Shown: positions 44,596 to 54,451, counted from the stretch's first letter. The stretch is DNA of 64,000 bases from Chroococcidiopsis sp. CCMEE 29 (GCF_023558375.1 NZ_CP083761.1:2474001-2538000), one strand, 5' to 3'. Numbers and translations: made by a program. The notes: a model not told the origin generated them from the letters alone.

Positions 44596-45969
44596 ATGAC
44601 CAACTCCACCGTAGAGAACTTAGTAATTATCGGCTCTGGTCCAGCGGGGTACACAGCGGCAATTTATGCTGCCCGCGCTAATTTGAAACCGGTTGTTTTT
44701 GAAGGCTATCAAGTTGGCGGGTTACCTGGTGGGCAACTGATGACAACGACTGAAGTAGAAAATTTTCCTGGCTTTCCGCAAGGAATTACTGGACCTGAGC
44801 TGATGGATCAAATGAAGGCTCAGGCGGAGCGTTGGGGAGCTGAGTTATATACGGAGGATGTGATAGAGGTTGATCTAAGTCAGCGTCCTTTTGCTGTTCG
44901 TTCTGACGAGCGCGAGTTTAAAACTCACAGCCTTGTGATTGCCACTGGCGCAACAGCAAAACGGTTGGGTTTACCTTGTGAGCCGCAATTTTGGAGTCGG
45001 GGAATCTCCGCCTGTGCAATTTGTGATGGAGCCACTCCTATTTTCCACAGGGCGAGATTAGCTGTAGTTGGCGGTGGTGATTCGGCGGCGGAAGAATCAA
45101 TTTATCTCACCAAGTACGGCGATGAGGTGCACATGCTGGTGCGGGGGGACAAAATGCGGGCGAGTAAAGCCATGCAAGACCGCGTTTTGAATAACCCCAG
45201 AATCCAAATTCACTGGAATACTGAGCCTGTGGATATCTTTGGGAACGACAGCCACATGGAAGGGGTAAAAATCCGCAATACCCAAACGGGTGAAGAAAGC
45301 GAACTGCACGTTAAGGGTCTATTCTACGCGATCGGTCACAAACCCAATACATCGTTATTTAAAGGGCAGCTGGAACTGGATGATGTGGGTTACATTGTGA
45401 CTAAGCCCGGTTCTGTAGAAACAAGTGTTGAGGGTGTTTTTGCGGCTGGGGACGTGCAAGATCATGAGTTTCGTCAAGCAATTACTGCTGCTGGTACCGG
45501 TTGTATGGCAGCAATGCTGGCAGAGCGATGGCTCTCGTCTACTGGTTTGATTCAAGAATTCCATCAAAAGCCGGAAACTCCAGATAATGAACTAGAGCAT
45601 AAATCAGCCGAGAAGAAAACAGCAGCGCCGGAGGAAGAGTTTGATATCAATCAGACGCGCCATTATGGCGGCTATGCTTTGCGGAAGCTGTTCCATGACG
45701 GCGATCGCCTACTCATGGTTAAGTATGTTGCGCCTGGGTGTGGTCCTTGTCATACCCTCAAGCCCATCTTGAATAAGGTAGTGGATGAGTTTGACAGCAA
45801 AATTCACTTTGTTGAAATTGATATTCAGCAAGACCCAGATATTGCAGAGAATGCTGGTGTGACTGGAACGCCGACAATTCAGTTCTTTAAGAACAAAGAG
45901 TTATTACAAGAACTCAAAGGTATCAAGCCAAAGAGCCAGTACCGCCAGTTGATTGAAAGCCAGCTGTAA
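44596..45969 (+). CDS. trxB: NADPH-dependent thioredoxin reductase C (NTRC), reductase-thioredoxin fusion
   Basis: A 457-aa fusion specific to oxygenic phototrophs. Residues 1-310 are thioredoxin reductase: FAD site [20 protein letters not shown], redox pair CAIC ([11 protein letters not shown]), NADPH site [15 protein letters not shown] and [20 protein letters not shown]. After a ~30-residue linker comes a thioredoxin domain with CGPC ([13 protein letters not shown]) and [14 protein letters not shown]. It supplies NADPH electrons to 2-Cys peroxiredoxins (family knowledge). A strong terminator follows the stop. Confidence 0.92.
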   Translation: MTNSTVENLVIIGSGPAGYTAAIYAARANLKPVVFEGYQVGGLPGGQLMTTTEVENFPGFPQGITGPELMDQMKAQAERWGAELYTEDVIEVDLSQRPFAVRSDEREFKTHSLVIATGATAKRLGLPCEPQFWSRGISACAICDGATPIFHRARLAVVGGGDSAAEESIYLTKYGDEVHMLVRGDKMRASKAMQDRVLNNPRIQIHWNTEPVDIFGNDSHMEGVKIRNTQTGEESELHVKGLFYAIGHKPNTSLFKGQLELDDVGYIVTKPGSVETSVEGVFAAGDVQDHEFRQAITAAGTGCMAAMLAERWLSSTGLIQEFHQKPETPDNELEHKSAEKKTAAPEEEFDINQTRHYGGYALRKLFHDGDRLLMVKYVAPGCGPCHTLKPILNKVVDEFDSKIHFVEIDIQQDPDIAENAGVTGTPTIQFFKNKELLQELKGIKPKSQYRQLIESQL

Positions 45970-45971
45970 GG

Positions 45972-46011
45972 AGGGGCGAGGGATGACGCCCCTCGCCCCT
46001 CGCCCCTTTTT
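45972..46011 (+). terminator. Rho-independent terminator after the thioredoxin reductase gene
   Basis: Stem GGGGCGAGG (45973-45981) with CCTCGCCCC (45998-46006), directly followed by TTTTT. An alternative 12-bp stem uses the first of two CCTCGCCCC copies. The GGGGCGAGGGG text is also a common cyanobacterial repeat. Confidence 0.75.
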
Positions 46012-46067
46012 GATCGCAATTCTGTCAAAATGGTCAGCGTATCTTGCTCCTGGTAGGGCAAACGCTC

Positions 46068-46970
46068 ATGACCGTTACCAAACGCCAAATGCCCAGATTG
46101 CTAATTTTTTCTGGGCGTCCTAGTCTTTCCTTGCAATTAATGGGGATAGGGTTATCCCTTACCCTGCTCTTTGTGTTTATCGCTATTTTCGCTCCAGTGT
46201 TTCAGGCTTGGGGTTGGTTACAAAATCCAACTGATTCCCTGATTAACCCAATTCACGAGCCACCCTCGCTGCGCCATTGGTTTGGCACAAGTCGCCAAGG
46301 TTATGATGTGTTTTCGCGGACGCTATTTGGCACTCAAGCCGCGCTGCAAGTCGTAATTCTAGCAACAGCCCTGAGTCTGGTAATCGGTGTGCCAGTCGGT
46401 TTAGTTAGTGGATATCTGGGCGGCAAACTCGACCGGGTTTTGCTGTTTTTAATGGACACTATCTATACTCTACCGGGGCTATTACTTTCGGTGACATTGG
46501 CATTTGTGGTAGGACGGGGAATACTAAATGCGGCGATCGCAATTAGCATCGCCTACATCCCCCAGTACTACCGTGTTGTCCGCAATCACACTGTTAGCGT
46601 TAAAACTGAACTGTTTATCGAAGCTGCCCAGGCGATGGGAGCCTCTACCTGGAGGGTTCTCTCCCGTTACTTGTTTTTCAATGTGATTCAGAGTGTACCC
46701 GTGTTGTTTACCTTAAACGCTGCCGATGCCATTTTGATCTTGGGCGGCTTGGGCTTCCTGGGGTTAGGACTTCCAGAAGAAGTACCAGAATGGGGTCACG
46801 ATCTACGCCAAGCTCTGGAGGCACTGCCCACCGGCATTTGGTGGACTGCGCTTTTTCCGGGTTTAGCGATGACGTTAATGGTTGTGGGGCTATCGCTGCT
46901 CGGTGAAGGGTTAAATGAGTTTATTAATCCTCGTTTACGACGAGACAATTGGAACCAGAAAAAGCCATAA
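46068..46970 (+). CDS. oligopeptide/nickel-type ABC transporter permease (DppC-like)
   Basis: A 300-aa inner-membrane permease with six helices. It has the N-terminal helix (GIGLSLTLLFVFIAIFAPVF), a GTSRQGYDVFSRTLFGTQAA periplasmic loop typical of DppC/OppC, and the cytoplasmic EAA loop EAAQAMGASTWRVLSRYLFF. I start it at the ATG at 46068; the frame is open to a TTG at 46044. The usual partner genes (second permease, ATPases, binding protein) are not adjacent, so it works with components encoded elsewhere, as often in cyanobacteria. Confidence 0.83.
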   Translation: MTVTKRQMPRLLIFSGRPSLSLQLMGIGLSLTLLFVFIAIFAPVFQAWGWLQNPTDSLINPIHEPPSLRHWFGTSRQGYDVFSRTLFGTQAALQVVILATALSLVIGVPVGLVSGYLGGKLDRVLLFLMDTIYTLPGLLLSVTLAFVVGRGILNAAIAISIAYIPQYYRVVRNHTVSVKTELFIEAAQAMGASTWRVLSRYLFFNVIQSVPVLFTLNAADAILILGGLGFLGLGLPEEVPEWGHDLRQALEALPTGIWWTALFPGLAMTLMVVGLSLLGEGLNEFINPRLRRDNWNQKKP

Positions 46971-47016
46971 TAGTCGATGCTTTTTAGCCAACTGTATTTT
47001 TGCATCAGGGATTTTA

Positions 47017-47562
47017 ATGAGAGATAATATTTCCTTAATTGCTGCCGCCGCTGGTGGTTTTATGCTTTCCATCGCGGCTACTAGCATTATCAATGCTGCT
47101 CCGGTAACTACTTTGAAGGTGCAACCCAGTTCCAGTTCAACTCCAGCAGCCGATTTGCGGTTCAAACCCGTTCATCCAGATGAGCCTGTTAATCATACCT
47201 TAGAGGAAGGCTTTTCTTTAGAAAATTCATTAAGGGCAACTGAGCAAATTAAAGGAGCATTAAATAGCTTTCGGCAGTTGACCGAAAAAAGCAAAGGAGT
47301 TCTGGAAAAGAAAACTGTATCCGAGGCGGAAAATACCGATCCGGAGATGCAAACGCTAGGCTTTTCCAATTGGGTTGGCGCAGTTGAAGGGACGCTGAAG
47401 AAACAGGATTACCAAGTTAAGAAACTGGAATTTGAGTTAGCGCAAGAGCAGTATAAGGATGGAAAAATTAACAAAGCAGTGCTAGACCAGAAAGCTGCTC
47501 AATATCAACAGGCAAAGCGCGAATTTCAAGCTGTTTGGAACTCTTTTAGAATTGCAGATTAA
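47017..47562 (+). CDS. secreted hypothetical protein
   Basis: A 181-aa protein started at the ATG at 47017, which gives a signal-like hydrophobic segment (SLIAAAAGGFMLSIAATSII). The mature chain has predicted helices and a charged C-terminal coiled-coil (DYQVKKLEFELAQEQYKDGK, AAQYQQAKREFQAVW). The pattern NWVGAVEGTLKKQDYQVKKL resembles uncharacterised cyanobacterial exported proteins. It precedes the ROK kinase by 9 bp, so the two share a transcript. Function not assignable. Confidence 0.55.
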   Translation: MRDNISLIAAAAGGFMLSIAATSIINAAPVTTLKVQPSSSSTPAADLRFKPVHPDEPVNHTLEEGFSLENSLRATEQIKGALNSFRQLTEKSKGVLEKKTVSEAENTDPEMQTLGFSNWVGAVEGTLKKQDYQVKKLEFELAQEQYKDGKINKAVLDQKAAQYQQAKREFQAVWNSFRIAD

Positions 47563-47571
47563 CCCCCAGCT

Positions 47572-48483
47572 ATGGGTAAAGAATCCGATTTTTCAACTCA
47601 GCAGGTACTAGGAATTGACTTGGGTGGAACGGCGATTAAGCTGGGACGATTCGGTCAAGATGGTACTTGCTTGCAGTCTTTGACTGTGCCAACTCCTCAA
47701 CCAGCGACACCCCAAGTAGTTTTGCAGGTGATGGTGGAGGCGATCGCCCAAATCGACCCAGCACAACAAAGTATTGCGATTGGTGTTGGTACCCCAGGTC
47801 CAGCTGATGCAACTGGGAGAATTGCTAGAGTAGCGATTAATCTCGAAGGATGGCAAGATGTTCCTCTAGCCGAGTGGTTAGAAGCCAAAACAAATCGCCC
47901 GACAATTCTTGCTAATGATGCTAACTGTGCAGGTTTAGGAGAAGCTTGGTTGGGCGCTGGTCGCCGCTTTCGCAATATGATTTTGCTGACACTGGGTACT
48001 GGTGTGGGTGGAGCAATTATCATTGATAACCAGCTGTTTACCGGACATCAAGGGGCAGGTGGAGAACTAGGGTTAATCACCTTGAACCCGGATGGTCCGC
48101 CGTGTAATAGCGGCAATCAAGGGTCTTTAGAGCAGTATGTCTCAGTCACAGCCATTCGTCGCCGCACAGGTTTGGAACCAGATCAGTTGGGTGCTTTGGC
48201 TAAAGCCGGAAACCCAGATGCTTTGACATTTTGGGAAAATTATGGTAAAGATTTGGGTGCTGGGTTGGCTAGCTTAATTTATGTCCTAACACCAGAAGCG
48301 ATCGTGATTGGTGGCGGCGTATGCGCCAGCGCTGAGTTTTTTTTCCCCTCGACTCTAGCTGAGATTGAACGCCGGGTACTGCCTAGTTCCCGTGCTGGTT
48401 TACAGCTCTTGTGTGCTGAATTGGGAAACCAAGCCGGGATGGTGGGTGCAGCTAAATTGGCGTGGACGAAGGTTGAAGTGTGA
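47572..48483 (+). CDS. ROK-family sugar kinase (glucokinase-like)
   Basis: A 303-aa kinase with GIDLGGTAIKLGRF (ATP phosphate loop), GVGTPGPADATGRI, TILANDANCAGLGEAWLGAG, then LTLGTGVGGAIIIDNQLFTG and EAIVIGGGVCASAEFF. The ROK cysteine/His zinc motif (usually GHxxxxxxGxxCxCGxxGC) is partly degenerate here: HQGAGGELGLITLNPDGPPC then NSGNQGSLEQYV, so the CxCGxxGC cysteines are mostly lost, as in some cyanobacterial members. The substrate is probably glucose or another hexose. It could compensate for the glucokinase relic at 35 kb (inference). Confidence 0.8.
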   Translation: MGKESDFSTQQVLGIDLGGTAIKLGRFGQDGTCLQSLTVPTPQPATPQVVLQVMVEAIAQIDPAQQSIAIGVGTPGPADATGRIARVAINLEGWQDVPLAEWLEAKTNRPTILANDANCAGLGEAWLGAGRRFRNMILLTLGTGVGGAIIIDNQLFTGHQGAGGELGLITLNPDGPPCNSGNQGSLEQYVSVTAIRRRTGLEPDQLGALAKAGNPDALTFWENYGKDLGAGLASLIYVLTPEAIVIGGGVCASAEFFFPSTLAEIERRVLPSSRAGLQLLCAELGNQAGMVGAAKLAWTKVEV

Positions 48484-48551
48484 ATGAGATATGCTATCAC
48501 GTCGTCCCTCAGCTATTAGATCAAAGTTATTGGCTGGGGACTAGAATCAGG

Positions 48552-48625
48552 GCGAACGAGGGGACTCGAACCCCCGAGTGGTGGAACCACAATCCACTGC
48601 CTTAACCACTTGGCTACGCTCGCCA
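48552..48625 (-). tRNA. trnH: tRNA-His (GTG)
   Basis: A 74-nt tRNA whose acceptor stem includes the extra G-1:C73 pair characteristic of tRNA-His (GGCGAGCG/CGTTCGCC). The anticodon loop is GATTGTGGTT with GTG and the T-arm is GGGGGTTCGAGTCCCC. No CCA is encoded. Confidence 0.95.
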
Positions 48626-48750
48626 TTGCGTTATCTAATATAACATTTAATGTGTTAATTTATCCAGATACTCATAATAAGTTGCTGAAGCTGGAAGCCA
48701 GGAATGAGAGCGTTAACTTCGTTAAGCTGCACTAACGCCAGTTGGGTAAT

Positions 48751-49128
48751 ATGAAAAACTTAACAATTGTAACTTATGTCGGAGCGGTGCTAGCAGGATT
48801 AGGAGTAGTAATGGCTACGACTAACCCGAATCAACTTGCTTATGAAGAATATGCAGTGCAGCAGTTAATAGAATATTTACAAACTGATGTTTGCACAAAG
48901 GCACCTAACATATTTGCAAATTTTTTACAACGCAACTGTGCTGTACTAGTTGAATCAAGTCATCCCCAAATACAGCAACTTATTGCTGAAAAGACACAAC
49001 GCCAAAACTTTATCTTTTTTAGTATTTACAGTACAGATTTGGCAGTAAATCCAGTTATTCCTACTTACCACTTTGAAACAGTAGGAGCCTTTCAAAATTT
49101 TTATACGTATAAAGCAGAACAGCAGTAG
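48751..49128 (+). CDS. DUF4359-like protein
   Basis: A 125-aa protein. An N-terminal hydrophobic segment (VTYVGAVLAGLGVVMATTNP) is a membrane anchor or uncleaved signal, and the rest is a soluble domain with YEEYAVQQLIEYLQTDVCTK, a second Cys (RNCAVLVES) and the strand NFIFFSIYSTDL. This is the layout of DUF4359 proteins, which have no known role. Two cysteines could pair in the periplasm. The ATG at 48751 is preferred over a TTG three codons upstream. Confidence 0.68.
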   Translation: MKNLTIVTYVGAVLAGLGVVMATTNPNQLAYEEYAVQQLIEYLQTDVCTKAPNIFANFLQRNCAVLVESSHPQIQQLIAEKTQRQNFIFFSIYSTDLAVNPVIPTYHFETVGAFQNFYTYKAEQQ

Positions 49129-49485
49129 AGTGTTCTAACGAGAATTAGAGCTAAGTCATGCTCTGAAATAAATACACACTGGCTTTGCTGCTATTCTTTA
49201 ACAAGCTAAACCATAGCATGAAATAATAGTTAGCTTTTTCTATACTTACCTAGCTACTATTAGCCTTCCGGAATCAGGGATGTGCTGGAGAATGACAACT
49301 TTAGGTAGACAGGCTAGCTCTTTCAACTCTTTCTTAAGAGGCACGTTTAGATAGGTTGTGATGATTAATAATGTCCAAAGACTAAAGGTTTCCCTATCTT
49401 TAGTCACAGACATTTACTGTGTTGTAGGCTACATAGCTTATACGGGTGAAGATTCAACAAGCCAACTAAAGAGAGGAAGAGAGTT
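49129..49485. other. intergenic region upstream of Mn catalase, no gene seen
   Basis: 357 bases with no ORF. It probably holds the manganese-catalase promoter. GAGAGGAAGAGAG directly before the GTG at 49486 is a strong ribosome-binding region. Confidence 0.35.
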
Positions 49486-50178
49486 GTGTTTTTTCACAAG
49501 AAAGAAACCATTCATGCTGTAAATATCAATGAACCAAACCCACGCTTTGCTCAGTTGCTCCTCGAGCAATTTGGTGGAGCCACCGGAGAACTTACTGCTG
49601 CTTTGCAATACTGGGTTCAGTCATTTCATGTTGAAAATGCGGGCATTCGAGATATGCTCCAAGATATTGCAATCGAAGAGTTTGGTCACTTGGAAATGGT
49701 GGGCAAGATGATTGAAGGTCACACTAAGAATGTTGACCAGACAGAAGCCTACAAGAGTACTCTGTTTGCACTACGTGGTATGGGGCCCCATTTTCTAGAT
49801 AGTCAGGGTAGCGCTTGGACTGCAAACTACATCAATGAAGGTGGCGATGTAGTACGAGATCTGCGAGCCAATATTGCTGCTGAAGCTGGAGCGCGTCAGA
49901 CTTATGAGGAATTGATTAAGCTGGCTGCTGATGAAGGTACTAAGAAAACCTTAGTGCATCTGCTAACTCGCGAGATTTCTCATACTCAAATGTTTATGAA
50001 GGCGCTAGATTCACTGGGTAAACTAACTGACCCGATGTTTGGTAATATCCAGCCAGATGAAACTGTTGATATTTACTACAACTTGTCTTCTAATGGTCAG
50101 CAAGATGAGCGTGGTCCTTGGAACTCGGAGCCGGCTTTCCGTTACATTGCCAATCCAGTTCAGGAAAAGCAATCATAG
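49486..50178 (+). CDS. manganese (non-heme) catalase
   Basis: A 230-aa four-helix-bundle di-Mn catalase that disproportionates H2O2 in the cytosol. Metal ligands are recognisable: Glu in ATGELTAALQYW (E35), IEEFGHLE (E65, H68), Glu in NIAAEAGARQTYEEL and Glu/His in LTREISHTQMFMKAL. Start is GTG behind a purine-rich ribosome-binding site. Its short C-terminus (about 40 residues after the last helix) is of the cyanobacterial type. Followed by a stem-loop at 50209-50243. Confidence 0.88.
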   Translation: MFFHKKETIHAVNINEPNPRFAQLLLEQFGGATGELTAALQYWVQSFHVENAGIRDMLQDIAIEEFGHLEMVGKMIEGHTKNVDQTEAYKSTLFALRGMGPHFLDSQGSAWTANYINEGGDVVRDLRANIAAEAGARQTYEELIKLAADEGTKKTLVHLLTREISHTQMFMKALDSLGKLTDPMFGNIQPDETVDIYYNLSSNGQQDERGPWNSEPAFRYIANPVQEKQS

Positions 50179-50208
50179 GTAACCAGCACTAGAGCTAAAA
50201 TAAGGTCA

Positions 50209-50243
50209 TGTAAGTCAGTAGGTAGGTTATCTGCTGACTTACA
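50209..50243 (+). terminator. stem-loop after the Mn catalase gene
   Basis: A perfect 10-bp stem TGTAAGTCAG/CTGACTTACA with a 15-nt loop, 30 bp after the stop. The following ATGTTTAATA is only weakly T-rich, so it may stabilise the 3' end rather than terminate strictly. Confidence 0.5.
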
Positions 50244-50449
50244 ATGTTTAATAGGTAATAATTAATAGTTAGTTAGCATGACAGGAAGTAGTAAATCTTT
50301 ATAAGATATAAAAGAGTTAAAAATCATGTTTAATAAAATCAGGACAACTTCTCCAAAGAGAAAAGTTTTATACAGAATATTTTTGTTCAATGAATTTTGA
50401 TATTTAATCATCAATATAAATTTAGAAGCTTTCATTCATACACTTGCAA

Positions 50450-51262
50450 ATGCCATCCGCTTACCTGCTGGTATCTCACGGAAGTCGCGACCCACGTCCT
50501 CAAGTTGCTATGAATCAGCTAGCTAGGCTGGTTTCTGCATCTAAGGTGCGAGTCGAAAGATCCGGCGTGCAGGTGACAAGTAATACTAGCTCACGCAATC
50601 CGCTCCATCATTCTTTTCAGTCCTCTGCTGCTAATCAGTTGGCAGTACCCTTGGCGGAGAGGTTGGTAGGCGCAGCCTGTTTGGAATTGAGTGCTTTACC
50701 GTTGCATGAGCAAATTAAAGAATTTGGCGATCGCGCTGTTGCAGCTGGTTACAACCGGGTTCAGGTAGTGCCGCTGTTTCTGTTGCCAGGAGTGCATGTA
50801 ATGGAAGATATTCCAGAGGAAGTGGCGATCGCTCAACAGCATCTGGGGCAAAAGTTAAAGCTTGACTTGCGACCTTACGTAGGCACTCACCCCGATCTAA
50901 GTCATTTATTAGCAAACCAACTGGCTGCTACAAAGGCAGATGCTTGGATTCTATTAGCTCACGGTAGCCGTCGCGCTGGTTCTAAGCAGCCGGTTGAAGC
51001 GATCACAAAGCAATTAAAGGCAGTATCTGCTTACTGGGCTGTCGCACCTCGTTTAGAAGCGCGGGTGAAACAATTAGTCGGTGTGGGTCATCGGCAGATC
51101 GGAATTGTGCCATACTTTCTGTTTGCTGGGGGAATTACAGATGCGATCGCGCAATCGGTTGAGCAGCTTCAAGGGCAATTTCCGTCTGTCAATCTCTATC
51201 TAGCTGAACCGTTAGGAGCTAGTGCTGAGTTAGCTAATTTGGTTTTGGATTTGATTGATTAA
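50450..51262 (+). CDS. sirohydrochlorin chelatase (CbiX/SirB-like)
   Basis: A 270-aa class II chelatase that inserts Fe2+ or Co2+ into sirohydrochlorin. Two tandem CbiX half-domains are visible: AYLLVSHGSRDPRPQ with the metal-binding His in the first half and VQVVPLFLLPGVHVMEDIPE; then WILLAHGSRRAGSK and IGIVPYFLFAGGITDAIAQS in the second. Its stop overlaps the start of cobA (TAATG), so they are translationally coupled: CobA makes precorrin-2, whose oxidised form is the chelatase substrate. I start at the ATG rather than a TTG two codons upstream. Confidence 0.85.
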   Translation: MPSAYLLVSHGSRDPRPQVAMNQLARLVSASKVRVERSGVQVTSNTSSRNPLHHSFQSSAANQLAVPLAERLVGAACLELSALPLHEQIKEFGDRAVAAGYNRVQVVPLFLLPGVHVMEDIPEEVAIAQQHLGQKLKLDLRPYVGTHPDLSHLLANQLAATKADAWILLAHGSRRAGSKQPVEAITKQLKAVSAYWAVAPRLEARVKQLVGVGHRQIGIVPYFLFAGGITDAIAQSVEQLQGQFPSVNLYLAEPLGASAELANLVLDLID

Positions 51263-52059
51263 TGAACCGCCAAGACGCTAAGGACGCGAAGAAAGAAGTG
51301 AAGAAGTGTTTGGGTAAGGTCTACCTAGTGGGAGCAGGACCAGGAGATCCAGGATTGTTCACACTGAAGGGGAAGGCGTTGTTAGAGTGCGCTGATGTAG
51401 TGATCTACGATGCTTTAGTTAGTCCGGCAATCCTCGCAATGATTAACCCGCAGGCAGAAAAAATCGACGCTGGGAAGCGTCGGGGGCGGCATTCCCTCGT
51501 GCAGGATGAAACGACTCAACTGTTGATTTCTAAGGCTCAGACTGAGGCTGTGGTGGTGCGGTTAAAAGGAGGCGACCCCTTTGTGTTCGGTCGCGGCGGC
51601 GAAGAAATGGAAGACTTGGTAAAAGCTGGGGTGCCAGTGGAAGTAGTCCCCGGTGTAACTTCTGGGATCGCAGTTCCGGCGTATGCGGGGATTCCTTTAA
51701 CTCACCGAGCTTATAGTTCCTCAGTTACTTTTGTTACAGGGCACGAGGCAGCTGGAAAGTATCGACCCCTGGTCAAGTGGCAGGCGATCGCCCACGGCTC
51801 AGAAACAATTGTGATTTACATGGGTATTCACAATTTGCCTTACATTGTGGAACAGCTGCACTTAGCCGGGTTGAGCTTAGATACTCCTATTGCTTTGGTG
51901 CGGTGGGGAACTCGACCAGAGCAAGAAGAATTAATTGGCTGTTTGGGAACAATTGTGGCGCAAGTAGAGGCAACTCAGTTTGGAGCACCAGCGATCGCCG
52001 TGATTGGTGATGTGGTTAATCTACACAAAATTTTGTCACGCTGTCGCCCGATTTTATAG
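51262..52059 (+). CDS. cobA: uroporphyrinogen-III C-methyltransferase
   Basis: A 265-aa SAM-dependent methyltransferase making precorrin-2 for siroheme and cobalamin. Motifs are [20 protein letters not shown] (SAM loop), [64 protein letters not shown] and [10 protein letters not shown]. The first ~18 residues ([16 protein letters not shown]) are extra to the family. They are encoded by AACCGCCAAGACGCTAAGG, a frequent cyanobacterial intergenic repeat, so the gene seems to have acquired its present start from a repeat. Confidence 0.9.
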   Translation: MNRQDAKDAKKEVKKCLGKVYLVGAGPGDPGLFTLKGKALLECADVVIYDALVSPAILAMINPQAEKIDAGKRRGRHSLVQDETTQLLISKAQTEAVVVRLKGGDPFVFGRGGEEMEDLVKAGVPVEVVPGVTSGIAVPAYAGIPLTHRAYSSSVTFVTGHEAAGKYRPLVKWQAIAHGSETIVIYMGIHNLPYIVEQLHLAGLSLDTPIALVRWGTRPEQEELIGCLGTIVAQVEATQFGAPAIAVIGDVVNLHKILSRCRPIL

Positions 52060-52088
52060 CTCAGCCAAAGACGCGAGCTCATCTGCCT

Positions 52089-52847
52089 CTAGTCACCCAA
52101 ATCCGGTTCAACACCGAGCGATCGTAACTGTGCTATTAGTCGCTGCACCCGTTGCCGTTCTTGTTCTGCTTGTTGTTGGGCTGCCTCCGTTCTTTCACGC
52201 TCACACAGAATCCAAGTTCCAGTAGAGTTATACCAGCGTAACCACTGGCGCTCGATGCCTTGATACACTCCTTGCCACACACTGATGCCGAGCCGCAGGC
52301 TATTGATCCAAAGCCGTGAATCAGGTAAGTTCAGGGGAACGTAGCAGTCACCCTGTAAGCGGAAAGCTTGCATTTGGTTAGTGTAACCGTCAAAGACAAC
52401 ATAGTAAGGAATCCGCAAAAATCGCTCGTAAACTTCCCATTTAGTAGGCGGTTGGTTTGCTTCTCGTAGCGTTTGCCCTAAGTCTTCGAGCTCTGTGCTG
52501 GGGGAGAGCAGTTCTACCACAATCAAGGGATTGATCCCTTCTTGCCAAGTGACGTAGCTAAGACGCGATACTTGCCCCTCATACAATCTTGGTACACCCG
52601 CAACAGCGAACCAGTCAGGGCGTTTGTACCAGAGGGGATGGCGCACATCGTAGTAAAGATTCAAATCGGTGCCGACGAAAACTTGATCCAGTGGGTAGCC
52701 TGGGGGACAGAAGGTTTCGCGCAGCAACTGCGATTGGAAGATATGAAACTCGTCGGGCAACCCTGCCTCCTGTGGGTCTTCACTCGGAAGATCGTACATG
52801 GTGGGCAGTACTTCTTTAGGGGAGCGAGGGGGGTCTGTTTGGTACAT
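52089..52847 (-). CDS. Uma2-family putative nuclease with coiled-coil tail
   Basis: A 252-aa Uma2 protein. The Uma2 core (DQVFVGTDLNLYYDVRHPLW, PDWFAVAGVPRLYEG with Asp, NPLIVVELLSPSTELEDLG with E..S) is followed by a C-terminal charged helix (RERTEAAQQQAEQERQRVQR, then LIAQLRSLGVEP) found in one large Uma2 subgroup. It is convergent with cobA by 29 bp. An N-terminal TDPPRSPKEVLPTMYDLPSE extension is usual for this subgroup. Confidence 0.82.
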   Translation of the reverse strand: MYQTDPPRSPKEVLPTMYDLPSEDPQEAGLPDEFHIFQSQLLRETFCPPGYPLDQVFVGTDLNLYYDVRHPLWYKRPDWFAVAGVPRLYEGQVSRLSYVTWQEGINPLIVVELLSPSTELEDLGQTLREANQPPTKWEVYERFLRIPYYVVFDGYTNQMQAFRLQGDCYVPLNLPDSRLWINSLRLGISVWQGVYQGIERQWLRWYNSTGTWILCERERTEAAQQQAEQERQRVQRLIAQLRSLGVEPDLGD

Positions 52848-52906
52848 GGCAAACCATTTCCGACAAGTCTGTTTCTAGATTAGCTGAGTGCAAGGGCACA
52901 GCCGGT

Positions 52907-53923
52907 ATGCCCTATTGCAGACAACGCAACAGCTTATTAGCCACAATAGAAGTTGATGAGTTCAGCAAATTTAGTATTTCTCACTCAGAGATTGACCTGC
53001 TAGTCTTGGAAACCAGCGATCGCTTTGATCGCTATCTTTCCCAACATTTACCTGACCTATCTCGTTCGCGCATCCAACAGCTGATAGAACAGGGCAATGT
53101 CCAGGTTAACGGCAAAGTCTGGACCTCAAAAAAAGCAACTGTAAAACCGGGCGATCGCATCTCCCTACAAATCCCAGAAGCTCAACCGCTAGACCTGCAG
53201 CCAGAAAATATCCCCCTGGATATTCTTTACGAAGATGACTCTCTGCTGATTCTTAATAAACCCGCTGGGTTAGTCGTCCATCCCGCCCCCGGTCATCCCG
53301 AAGGTACTTTGGTGAATGCTCTGTTGGCACACTGTCCTAACTTACCTGGAATTGGCGGCGTACAGCGCCCTGGAATTGTCCATCGCTTAGATAAAGATAC
53401 AACTGGTGCGATTGCGATCGCCAAAACTGAGCAGGCACAGCAACATCTCCAAGCACAGCTCAAAGCAAAAACTGCACGGCGGCAATACCTGGGTGTTGTC
53501 TGCGGAGTCCCTGCGTCTGACCATGGCACAATTGACCTGCCGATTGGGCGTCATCCGGTAGATCGCAAGAAAATGGCTGTCGTCCCAATTGAAAGAGGAC
53601 GCTCCGCTGTGACTCACTGGCAGGTACAAGAACGACTTGGTAACTACACCCTAATGCACTTCCAGTTGGAAACGGGTCGCACTCATCAAATCCGCGTTCA
53701 CAGTGCCCATATCGGTTATCCCATTGTGGGAGACCCTGTTTATGGTTCTGGTCGTTCTGTTGGTGTAAATCTTCCTGGTCAGGCACTCCATGCTTGGCGG
53801 CTCAGATTGCAGCATCCAGTGACTGAGGAGGAGTTTGAGGTGACAGCCCCTCCTCCCGCCGCTTTTGTAAAGCTTTTAGAAGTTCTGCGGCGGCGGATTG
53901 CAGCAGTTAGCAGTAATATTTAG
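52907..53923 (+). CDS. RluA-family RNA pseudouridine synthase (RluD-like)
   Basis: A 338-aa enzyme. An S4 RNA-binding domain (DRYLSQHLPDLSRSRIQQLI, NGKVWTSKKATVKPGDRI) is followed by the catalytic domain: LLILNKPAGLVVHPAPGHPE and PGIVHRLDKDTTGAI with the catalytic Asp, then GRHPVDRKKMAVV and LETGRTHQIRVHSAHIGYPI. This is the domain order of RluD/YlyB. About 25 extra residues precede the S4 domain, so translation may start further in. Target uridine cannot be given. Confidence 0.87.
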   Translation: MPYCRQRNSLLATIEVDEFSKFSISHSEIDLLVLETSDRFDRYLSQHLPDLSRSRIQQLIEQGNVQVNGKVWTSKKATVKPGDRISLQIPEAQPLDLQPENIPLDILYEDDSLLILNKPAGLVVHPAPGHPEGTLVNALLAHCPNLPGIGGVQRPGIVHRLDKDTTGAIAIAKTEQAQQHLQAQLKAKTARRQYLGVVCGVPASDHGTIDLPIGRHPVDRKKMAVVPIERGRSAVTHWQVQERLGNYTLMHFQLETGRTHQIRVHSAHIGYPIVGDPVYGSGRSVGVNLPGQALHAWRLRLQHPVTEEEFEVTAPPPAAFVKLLEVLRRRIAAVSSNI

Positions 53924-54451
53924 ATACAAGTTGTTTATTATCTTTACAAAAAGACTGCTTGCTGATCGGCACGTGAACCCCTGCCTTGTTTTCTCTATCT
54001 AAGTTTGACCTAATCTTAAGAAAATATAAACTATTTTCAAATTTTAATTTTAAGTATAAATACTATTAAGTTTTATTGCGAATAACTTACAGGTTTTCTG
54101 CTAAATTCCTTGTACCCAAGGGATTTGAAGCGCTCGTTGTTAGATCTAGTCAATATTAATAATTTGTAATAAATAATGCTCCGACAGCATTGTATAAACA
54201 TTCCTGGAGGGTTCAATAACAGACGAAAGTTAAACAAAACTATTAAATAATTCAGGTTTGCTAGGTTCTCATAAAAGCAGGAAATTTTCTCAGATTTCTC
54301 GCTGTAACTGTTCAAACTTCAGTAATAGGGATGCTTAGCAACAACTTGAAAAAGTGTTTGACTTGTGTTTTGTTTTGTGCCATTCCAGTTTGATAAAACA
54401 TTCCCGCTTTTAATCAAAACTGCACTCAACTTTTGCAAGTAGGAGAAGTTC
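53924..54451. other. cpc operon leader/promoter region
   Basis: 528 AT-rich bases ahead of cpcB, with no ORF. This is the usual position of the strong, light- and nutrient-regulated phycocyanin promoter and a long 5' UTR. I cannot point to a single convincing -10/-35 pair. GTAGGAGAAGTTC immediately before the cpcB ATG is a strong ribosome-binding site. Confidence 0.45.
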
